A stretch of 12,762 nt of DNA from an uncultured Bacilli bacterium (GTDB taxonomy: Bacteria > Bacillota_I > Bacilli_A > RF39 > UBA660), in contig CAKPCM010000029.1 in NCBI GenBank assembly GCA_934141615.1, positions 1 through 12,762 on the forward strand, given 5' to 3'. Made by a program: the position numbers and the translations under genes. The notes beneath the pieces are model-generated. The model had not been told where the DNA came from and did no database searches. It worked only from the letters and a program-made list of their open reading frames with translations. How positions within the stretch are numbered: the first letter of the stretch is position 1; each line of letters starts with the position of its first letter. Of the stretch, positions 6,972 to 12,762 are shown piece after piece.

Positions 6972-7000
6972 ATTTTAACCTATTTTTATTTATATAACAA
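6972..7000 (-). promoter_or_regulatory. Promoter of the short-chain dehydrogenase gene
   Basis: On the minus strand, -35 TTGTTA (6995-7000), a 17-nt spacer and -10 TAAAAT (6972-6977). The -35 box directly follows the gat terminator, the same tight terminator-promoter packing seen at 2069-2138. Confidence 0.6.
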
Positions 7001-7001
7001 G

Positions 7002-7030
7002 AAAAGAAAGCTAGACATTCGCTTTCTTTT
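7002..7030 (-). terminator. Intrinsic terminator of the aspS-gatCAB operon
   Basis: A perfect 10-bp inverted repeat pairs 7021-7030 (AAAAGAAAGC on the minus strand) with 7002-7011 (GCTTTCTTTT) around a 9-nt loop. The T-rich run continues past the stem as CTTGTT. It begins six nt after the gatB stop codon (7037-7039). Confidence 0.7.
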
Positions 7031-7036
7031 AAATTA

Positions 7037-8461
7037 TTACTTATTATACTTAGCAAGTTCTTCTCTTAACATTTCCATTGTTTTAGCTGGATTTGCTTTA
7101 CCACGAGTTTTTTTCATAACCTGACCTACAAAGAAGTCTATCATTCTGGTTTTTTCAGGATTATATTCTCTTGCTTGTTCGTCATTTTCTTTTAATACTT
7201 CCATAACAACGTCATGAATAGATGCATCATCAGTAATTTGCATCATACCCTTTTCTTTTACGATTATATTAGGCTCTTTACCTGATTCAATCATGTCTTC
7301 AAATACTTCTTTAGCTTGTTTTGATGATATTGTTTTTTTATCAATTAAATCAATTAATTCCTTTATCATTTCTGGTTTAACAGGAACTTCTTCTAACTTC
7401 ATTTCGTTTTCATTTAAGTATCCCATAAGCATACCAGTTACCCAGTTACAAGCCTTTTTAGGATCTGTACCTAAACTTACACAATCATTAAAGAAGTCAG
7501 AGTTTTCCTTTACTTTAACAAGTACTTCTGAATCATACTCCGATAAGTTAAATTCATTCATGTACTTTTGTTTTCTTTCAAGTCTAAGCATAGGAATATT
7601 TCTTCTTATTTCATCAAGTAATTCATCTGTAACCTTAATTGGTGGGATGTTTGGCTCAATAAAGTATTTATAGTCTACCGCATCAGCCTTATCTCTCATC
7701 TTAAATGTTTCACCAGTTTCATCATCGAAACGTCTTGTTTCTTGTTCTACTTTTCCGCCGTTTTGAAGTATTTCTGATTGTCTTTCTATTTCAAAGTCAA
7801 TTGCACGCCCTACATTATAAAATGAGTTAATGTTTTTCATTTCAACTTTGGTACCTAACTCATCAGTATCTGAAATTGATACGTTAACGTCGCATCTCAT
7901 TTGTCCTCTATCGCTTCTAGCTTCCGAAACTCCGCAGTAAACGATTAGTGAGCGGTAAGTCTCAAGGAATGCTAATGCCTCTTCTTTAGAGTGCAAGCAA
8001 GGCTCTGTTACAGTTTCCAATAAAGGCACGCAAGATCTGTTATAATCTATTAAAGAATATGTATCATAGTGATCTAGTGATGCTGTATCTTCTTCTAGAT
8101 GGGTATCGTGAATTAGAACTTTTTTTATTTGTCCGTCAACTTCGATATCAACTGCTCCATTTATACCAACAGGTTTAGTCATTTGAGTTATTTGATATCC
8201 TTTTGGTAAGTCTGGATAGTAGTAGTTTTTTCTATCAAATAGCATAACGTCTGGAGTAGTACAATTCATTGCCATAGAAACAAGAAGTGCCCTTTTCCAA
8301 GCTTCCTTATTAGCGATAGGAAGTATTCCAGGAAAACCTAAATCTTGATATGCAACGTGACTGTTTGGTGCTTCAGTGTACCCGTTAATTGAAGGAGAAA
8401 AAACCTTTGAGTTAGAATCAAGTTCACAGTGAACTTCAAGTCCGATTGTTACTTTATACAT
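7037..8461 (-). CDS. gatB: Asp-tRNA(Asn)/Glu-tRNA(Gln) amidotransferase subunit B
   Basis: GatB is the kinase/transamidase subunit of GatCAB. It binds the misacylated tRNA, phosphorylates the Asp or Glu side chain with ATP and exchanges it for ammonia from GatA. At 474 residues it is full length. The family signatures are GLEVH (7-11), LFDRKNYYYPDLPKGYQIT (74-92), HLEEDTA (121-127), DYNRSCVPLLE (139-149) and MRCDVNVS (188-195). Glu9, His11, Glu123/124 and Glu149 fit the metal and catalytic residues of the cradle domain. The C-terminal tail with RGKANP is the YqeY-like tRNA-binding part. The start lies 2 nt after the gatA stop, and its AAAGGAGG site is inside the end of gatA, so translation is probably coupled. 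It is the last gene of the operon. Confidence 0.97.
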   Translation of the reverse strand: MYKVTIGLEVHCELDSNSKVFSPSINGYTEAPNSHVAYQDLGFPGILPIANKEAWKRALLVSMAMNCTTPDVMLFDRKNYYYPDLPKGYQITQMTKPVGINGAVDIEVDGQIKKVLIHDTHLEEDTASLDHYDTYSLIDYNRSCVPLLETVTEPCLHSKEEALAFLETYRSLIVYCGVSEARSDRGQMRCDVNVSISDTDELGTKVEMKNINSFYNVGRAIDFEIERQSEILQNGGKVEQETRRFDDETGETFKMRDKADAVDYKYFIEPNIPPIKVTDELLDEIRRNIPMLRLERKQKYMNEFNLSEYDSEVLVKVKENSDFFNDCVSLGTDPKKACNWVTGMLMGYLNENEMKLEEVPVKPEMIKELIDLIDKKTISSKQAKEVFEDMIESGKEPNIIVKEKGMMQITDDASIHDVVMEVLKENDEQAREYNPEKTRMIDFFVGQVMKKTRGKANPAKTMEMLREELAKYNK

Positions 8462-8463
8462 AA

Positions 8464-9903
8464 TTAGTTTTCCTCCTTTACTGAAAGTGGCACGAAACCA
8501 ATTTTTTCTTCTAGTTTGTTTGCAATGTTACATACTACGTCATCTGTCTTTATAGGTCCAGTTATGTTTATCGCAACTGGCATATCATCTATAATTCCTG
8601 ATGGGATTGTAATTGATGGGAAGCCACCAAAGTTTCCTATTGCAAGATGGTTTTCTAAAAGCAAATACTTTTCTGATAACCTGTCCATTTCATCTGTAAA
8701 ACGTGGTGCGATAGCGCCTGCATTTGGCATAATTAATCCATCATATTCTTTAAATAAGTTTGTCATAGCATCTACTACTAATCTTCTTATTCTTTGAGCG
8801 TTTTTGAATAATTTTTCTTGGTTTTCTTTTTGAAGAATAAATGAACCAATAACAAATCTTCTTCTTATTAATTCAGAAAATCCTTCAGTTCTAGTATTTA
8901 TCATAACCTCATCTGGAGTGCGACCTTCTTTTCTATTACCAAATGGAATTCCAGTTAGGTTTGAGTTATTACTAGTTGCCTCAGCACAAGATATTGCCAT
9001 ATAAGATGGATAAATACCATTTAATATCTTTTTATCTATACTTTCTTCTTTAACTTCGATACCTAATTCCTTAGCATATGAAAGCACACTAAGGAAGTTA
9101 TCATAGTATTTTTTATCTCCTTTTAATTCGTCTACTATTTCTTTAATGTAAAATAGTTTTCTTCCGCTTACATCTTTATCTAAATTTTCTACAAAGTTTA
9201 TGTTTGATGAGTCAAACGATGTCATGTCGTTATCATCCATTCCTTTGATGTTATCCATAACGCACGCTACATCTTTAACGTATTTTGCAAAGCATCCAAC
9301 GTGGTCTAGGCTTGATGCAAAGGCAAATAATCCCCAGCGTGATACAAGGCCATATGTTGGTTTATATCCTACTACACCACCATATCCTGCTGGCTTACGG
9401 ATGGAATCTCCGGTATCTGAGCCAAGTGCATAAGGAACAATACCACGAGCTACAGCGGAGGCTGATCCTGCTGATGAACCACCTATCATACGAGACTTAT
9501 CCCACGGATTTCTAACGATTCCAGTGTGTCCTGTTGTACCAGTTCCTCCCATAGCAAGTTCATCAAGTACCGTTTTACCAATCATAACCATACCAGCATC
9601 CTTTAACTTTTTAACAGCACTTGCGTCAAATACTGGAACGTAATTTGATAAGATGTTTGATGATGCGGTTGTAAGTACGTCCTTTGTTGAGAAGTTATCT
9701 TTAATAGCACAAGGTATACCAGATAAAACGTTATCTGTAACTTCACTTTCTTTTGCATCGTCAATGATTGTTACGAAACTATTTAACTCATCTTGATACT
9801 TGTGAGCTCTTTTAAGTGACTCTTCAGTTAATTCTTTACTTGTTACATTGCCACTTTTTAAAGCTTCGTGTATTTCTTGTAAACTTTTATCTAAAATACT
9901 CAT
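8464..9903 (-). CDS. gatA: Asp-tRNA(Asn)/Glu-tRNA(Gln) amidotransferase subunit A
   Basis: GatA is the glutaminase subunit, an amidase-signature enzyme that releases ammonia from Gln and channels it to GatB. The 479-residue length is normal. The Ser-cisSer-Lys triad can be placed by spacing as Lys68 (CAIKDN), Ser143 (GGSSAGSA) and Ser167 (GSDTGDSIRKPAG). The residue before the nucleophile is Asp166, whereas the usual sequence there is GGS. I remember this GDS form from Mollicutes and relatives, so it is probably a lineage trait rather than damage. The start codon overlaps the gatC stop (TAATG), with a strong AGGAGGTGA site within gatC. Confidence 0.97.
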   Translation of the reverse strand: MSILDKSLQEIHEALKSGNVTSKELTEESLKRAHKYQDELNSFVTIIDDAKESEVTDNVLSGIPCAIKDNFSTKDVLTTASSNILSNYVPVFDASAVKKLKDAGMVMIGKTVLDELAMGGTGTTGHTGIVRNPWDKSRMIGGSSAGSASAVARGIVPYALGSDTGDSIRKPAGYGGVVGYKPTYGLVSRWGLFAFASSLDHVGCFAKYVKDVACVMDNIKGMDDNDMTSFDSSNINFVENLDKDVSGRKLFYIKEIVDELKGDKKYYDNFLSVLSYAKELGIEVKEESIDKKILNGIYPSYMAISCAEATSNNSNLTGIPFGNRKEGRTPDEVMINTRTEGFSELIRRRFVIGSFILQKENQEKLFKNAQRIRRLVVDAMTNLFKEYDGLIMPNAGAIAPRFTDEMDRLSEKYLLLENHLAIGNFGGFPSITIPSGIIDDMPVAINITGPIKTDDVVCNIANKLEEKIGFVPLSVKEEN

Positions 9904-10208
9904 TAGCTTTCACCTCCTACTACTTTAGGAACTTTAACTTCATCGTATACTGTATCGCTTGCGTTTTTAACAGCATCATCAGTAGTTAACGTACTTGTTG
10001 CAACATCTTCTCTTAAGTGTGCTTCTTCATTAATGAATGGAAAAGTCATCGGTTCTACTTTTTCTATTCCGTCTATTTCTGTTATTAAATCCATGTGTTT
10101 TAAAATTGTTTCGAATTCTTTTTCGAATGTTGGGAACTCTTCTTCTTTCATTTTAAACATAAGTTTAAGTGCATAATCTTGTATGTTATCTCTTGTTATT
10201 TTTTGCAT
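9903..10208 (-). CDS. gatC: Asp-tRNA(Asn)/Glu-tRNA(Gln) amidotransferase subunit C
   Basis: A 101-residue protein of normal GatC length. GatC wraps around the GatA-GatB interface and stabilises the complex. Family features are an N-terminal helical part (residues 5-42), the stretch IDGIEKVEPMTFPF (45-58), the LRED motif (65-68) and a C-terminal YDEVKVPKVV (88-97). The gene starts 15 nt after the aspS stop with AAGGAG about 11 nt upstream of the ATG, a rather long spacing, and overlaps gatA at TAATG. Confidence 0.93.
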   Translation of the reverse strand: MQKITRDNIQDYALKLMFKMKEEEFPTFEKEFETILKHMDLITEIDGIEKVEPMTFPFINEEAHLREDVATSTLTTDDAVKNASDTVYDEVKVPKVVGGES

Positions 10209-10223
10209 TTTATAAAAGTCTCC

Positions 10224-11966
10224 TTATCTTAGTTTAATGTGTGTTTCTCTAAGTTGCTGTTCTGTAACTTCATTTGGTGTACCAGTAAGTACGTCTTCAC
10301 CATTTTGGTTAAGTGGGAATGCAACTGTTTCTCTTACACTTTCTTCTTCACCTAACATCATAAGTGATCTATCTATTCCAAGTGCCATACCTGCGTGTGG
10401 TGGGCATCCGTATTTAAATGCTGTATAAAGTGCACTGAATTTTTTCTTTATATCTTCTTCTGTGTATCCAGCAAGAGAAAATGCCTTTAGTAAAACTTCT
10501 GGTCTGTTGTTTCTAACTGCTCCTGAAACAAGCTCAACACCATTACATACAACATCAAACTGGTCTGCATAAATATCTAATGGATCCATGGTTTCTAGTG
10601 CCTTCATGCCTCCTCTTGGCATACTAAATGGATTGTGCATAAAGTCTAGTTTACCAGTTATTTCACTTATTTCATACATTGGCATATCCGTTACAAAGCA
10701 GAATTCAAATAGATTATGATCCATTAAGTCTAGCTTACGACCTAATTCGGTTCTAATTAAACCTGCGTTTTTGCAAACAACGTCGCGTCTTTTATCAGCG
10801 ATGAAGAAAAGTACGCTTCCGCAAGTTAAACCAGCCTTATCAAATAATGCTTTTCTATCATCTTCTGTTAGGAATTTATCGATAGGCCCTTTAAGGCTTT
10901 TATCTTCCATAACTGATATGTAACCAATACCAGGCATATCAATTGATTTTGCATAGTCTACTATTTCGTTAAACCAGCTGTTTGGTTTAGATGCTATGTC
11001 GTCTACCTTAATAGCACGAACGATAGAATCTCTAAATGGTCTAAAGCTTGTTTCTTTAAATACGTCTGATACGTCAATTATTTCAAGTGGATTTCTTAAA
11101 TCTGGTTTGTCAGTACCATACTTAAGCATTGATTCGTTGTAAGGAATTCTTTTAAAGTGGCCCTCTGTTACTTTTCTTTTACCAAATTCTCTAAAGAATG
11201 CAGGATATACCTCTTCTGCAACAGCCATAACGTCTTCTTGGTCCGCAAAAGCCATTTCCATATCTAGTTGGTAGAATTCTCCAACAAGTCTTTCTTTTCT
11301 TCCGTCTTCGTCTCTAAAGCAAGGTGCTAATTGGAAGTATTTGTCAAAACCTGATGCCATTAGAAGTTGTTTAAATTGTTGTGGTGCTTGTGGAAGAGCG
11401 TAAAACTTACCCCTGTGCTTTCTTGATGGGATAATAAAGTCTCTTGCACCTTCTGGTGATGATGAAGTGATAATTGGAGTTGTTATTTCTAAAAATCCTA
11501 GCTCCATCATTTTGTTTCTTAAGAAGTTGAAGGCTTTAGAACGCATAACTATTTTTTCATGAACCTTTGGATTTCTTAAGTCTAAGAAACGGTATTTTAA
11601 CCTTACGTCTTCTGCTACTTTTGTAGATTCATCTATTTCAAATGGCAAAGTTTTTGCAGTATCTGATAATAATTCTAGTTCTTCTACTACTACTTCTATT
11701 TCTCCTGTTGGTATCTTTTTGTTTACTGTATCAATATCTCTTTTAACTACTTTTCCGGTAACTTTAATAACGGTTTCTTTTGTTACCCCTTTAAGCATTG
11801 TATCATCATGAACAACTATTTGTGTTACTCCATAATGATCTCTTAAATCGATAAACATAACACCACCATGGTCTCTTATACCTAATACAAAACCTGCTAG
11901 TGTAACTTTTTTATCTAAATCTTTAATCCCTAATTCTCCGCATGTGTTTGTTCTATATGTACTCAT
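10224..11966 (-). CDS. aspS: Aspartyl-tRNA synthetase, probably non-discriminating (Asp/Asn)
   Basis: A complete 580-residue class II bacterial-type AspRS. It has an N-terminal anticodon-binding OB domain (1-110), motif 1 around 158-170, motif 2 FRDE (217-220), a GAD insertion (about 290-405) and motif 3 GMALGIDR (526-533). RDHGG (31-35) carries a His matching His31 of the non-discriminating Pseudomonas aeruginosa enzyme; discriminating enzymes such as E. coli AspRS have Leu there. The segments GEFYQLDMEM (229-238), HNPFSMPRGGMKALE (444-458) and AFPLNQ (549-554) resemble alphaproteobacterial AspRS more than the usual Bacillus type. It is the first gene of an operon with gatCAB behind a T-box, which suits an enzyme that makes Asp-tRNA(Asn) for amidation. 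The start has AAAGGA about 10 nt upstream. Confidence 0.95.
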   Translation of the reverse strand: MSTYRTNTCGELGIKDLDKKVTLAGFVLGIRDHGGVMFIDLRDHYGVTQIVVHDDTMLKGVTKETVIKVTGKVVKRDIDTVNKKIPTGEIEVVVEELELLSDTAKTLPFEIDESTKVAEDVRLKYRFLDLRNPKVHEKIVMRSKAFNFLRNKMMELGFLEITTPIITSSSPEGARDFIIPSRKHRGKFYALPQAPQQFKQLLMASGFDKYFQLAPCFRDEDGRKERLVGEFYQLDMEMAFADQEDVMAVAEEVYPAFFREFGKRKVTEGHFKRIPYNESMLKYGTDKPDLRNPLEIIDVSDVFKETSFRPFRDSIVRAIKVDDIASKPNSWFNEIVDYAKSIDMPGIGYISVMEDKSLKGPIDKFLTEDDRKALFDKAGLTCGSVLFFIADKRRDVVCKNAGLIRTELGRKLDLMDHNLFEFCFVTDMPMYEISEITGKLDFMHNPFSMPRGGMKALETMDPLDIYADQFDVVCNGVELVSGAVRNNRPEVLLKAFSLAGYTEEDIKKKFSALYTAFKYGCPPHAGMALGIDRSLMMLGEEESVRETVAFPLNQNGEDVLTGTPNEVTEQQLRETHIKLR

Positions 11967-11996
11967 TTTTTATTTTTCCTTTCTTTTATCAAGTTT

Positions 11997-12038
11997 AAAA
12001 AAAACAGCAAATCATCCCATAGGGACGAATAGCTGTTT
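11997..12038 (-). terminator. T-box leader terminator hairpin (attenuator)
   Basis: On the minus strand AAACAGC (12032-12038) pairs with GCTGTTT (12002-12008). An inner helix caps the stem around a TAT loop (about 17 stacked positions with two T-T mismatches), followed by eight T (11997-12004). It would stop transcription before aspS unless the T-box antiterminator forms. Confidence 0.9.
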
Positions 12039-12240
12039 GTATCCGTGGTACCACCCAGTTTACTATTTTATTTTTAAATAGTCACTTTATGAAACGTTAA
12101 CGGGTTATCTTCCGTCTTAGCCTACTTTAATTAAATTTCGGTAAGAAGCTCCGAGGTGTTCTTTCATTAAACTATCTTACTGATATTCCACCATCATCAG
12201 TTCTCTTTAAAGAATCGTTTAATTACTTTTCCTCATCAAG
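11997..12240 (-). promoter_or_regulatory. T-box riboswitch controlling aspS-gatCAB
   Basis: This leader fills most of the gene-free 11967-12316 stretch. Stem I starts with GATGAGG (12231-12237) and closes with CCTCG (12152-12156). Inside are the loop-E partners AGTA (12224-12227) and GAA (12163-12165), a 7-bp helix ATTAAAC/GTTTAAT, the AGAGA bulge (12202-12206) and the distal GGTGGAA loop. A stem III hairpin (12062-12082) and the conserved T-box TGGGTGGTACCACGG (12043-12057) follow. Uncharged tRNA binding would favour the antiterminator and switch the operon on. The specifier loop reads GAAAGAACA; the triplet just before the final purine is AAC (12158-12160, Asn), but other registers give AGA, GAA or ACC. 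The discriminator-pairing base in TGGT is T. Confidence 0.93.
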
Positions 12241-12263
12241 GCGAAAAAATTAATTATATTTAA

Positions 12264-12294
12264 ATTATATCATATTTTCTTTGTTTTATAACAA
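12264..12294 (-). promoter_or_regulatory. Probable promoter of the T-box/aspS-gatCAB operon
   Basis: On the minus strand a perfect -10 TATAAT (12264-12269) follows TTGTTA (12289-12294) with a long 19-nt spacer. A second TATAAT lies at 12253-12258 without a good -35. Transcription would begin about 15-25 nt before stem I of the T-box, as usual for such leaders. Confidence 0.5.
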
Positions 12295-12316
12295 AAAAAT
12301 AGTTTTTTCAATAATT

Positions 12317-12762
12317 TTACATTTTTTTCTGCATTTGTGTTATATTTTCTGCATGACTATAATAATTGCAATATTTTCTTAATTCTTCAACAAATTCTGG
12401 AAACATAACAGAATTAAGATATAATTTTTTCAATTTTAGATTACTTTCAATCATTTCTTTAATAACAGGATTATCTGTGTATTCTCTTCTTATAACATCA
12501 AATAGCATTTGAGCATTGTACTCATATAGTTGTTTTGGTAATTTATTTGAGTACTTAAAACGACCAATATCAGTAATTGTTATTTCATTATCAGTAAAAT
12601 TCATGTTAAAATTTTTCCAGTCTCCTACTTCTATACCAGCCTCACTAATAATATTTATATCATGTCTTAAAAGTAATGTTGAATAAATTAGATCCACGAA
12701 AGAAACTTCTTGAATTTTCTTTGACACCTTATTTCCACAAGCAAACCTTGCTTTTCCTCCCA
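12317..12762 (-). CDS. Hypothetical protein, 5' end probably beyond the window edge
   Basis: An open frame runs on the minus strand from the right edge to a TAA at 12317-12319. A GTG at 12727 could start a 136-residue protein, but its ribosome binding site is poor (GGA only). The frame stays open to the edge through GGKARF-ACGNK, in sequence much richer in G+C than local intergenic DNA. The first visible codon is NTG, so an ATG may sit one base outside. The product is soluble-looking and helical with mixed charge (YEYNAQMLFDVIRREYTDNP is typical). There is no signal peptide or membrane segment in the visible part, and I recognise no domain. It lies upstream of the T-box, separated by only A/T-rich sequence with no strong terminator. 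Confidence 0.6.
   Translation of the reverse strand, partial: GGKARFACGNKVSKKIQEVSFVDLIYSTLLLRHDINIISEAGIEVGDWKNFNMNFTDNEITITDIGRFKYSNKLPKQLYEYNAQMLFDVIRREYTDNPVIKEMIESNLKLKKLYLNSVMFPEFVEELRKYCNYYSHAENITQMQKKM

Noticed and set aside
7293..9515. Plus-strand open frames opposite gatB and gatA
   Set aside because: Antisense to highly conserved genes, without start signals or recognisable products.
10237..10428. 63-codon plus-strand frame opposite the end of aspS
   Set aside because: Serine-rich antisense shadow of the conserved C-terminus of AspRS.

Overview
The window is a very AT-rich stretch of a low-GC Gram-positive (Bacillota-type) genome. The evidence is a classic T-box leader, strong AGGAGG-like ribosome binding sites, a PopT (DUF368) carrier next to a YerB-like DUF3048 protein, and a tRNA-dependent amidation operon. 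The stop codons and the visible TGG tryptophan codons fit the standard bacterial code. The GatA active-site variant (GDSIRKPA) hints at a Bacilli/RF39 or Mollicutes-related lineage, but I cannot place it more exactly. Every gene I can support lies on the minus strand, so transcription runs from high to low coordinates. I see no transposase, CRISPR array or rRNA.

Region 1, right end (12762 to 11967): a hypothetical protein gene that probably runs off the edge, then a 350-base gene-free leader with a promoter and a complete T-box riboswitch. Region 2 (11966 to 7037): the operon aspS-gatC-gatA-gatB, with overlapping or nearly touching genes, ending in a hairpin terminator. The AspRS resembles the alphaproteobacterial type and carries a histidine linked to non-discriminating enzymes. 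The operon therefore looks like a module in which AspRS makes Asp-tRNA(Asn) and GatCAB amidates it. One register of the T-box specifier loop reads AAC (Asn), which would fit this.

Region 3 (6947 to 6204): a short-chain dehydrogenase with its own promoter, FabG-like but resembling BaiA. Region 4 (6203 to 3432): the accessory part, a compact two-gene Gabija-like anti-phage locus. It has an OLD-family ATPase-TOPRIM nuclease gene overlapping a short UvrD-like helicase gene. A 199-base upstream gap carries an unexpectedly long open frame, and an intrinsic terminator follows the helicase gene. This is the best candidate for an under-described system, because both proteins are clearly shorter than the reference GajA and GajB.

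Region 5 (3328 to 1): an HI0933/YhiN-family flavoprotein whose last codons form part of its terminator. It is followed at once by the promoter of a DUF3048 membrane-anchored protein and the PopT polyprenyl-phosphate transporter, probably one envelope operon. The window ends in the 5' quarter of a tRNA gene with a near-perfect housekeeping promoter.
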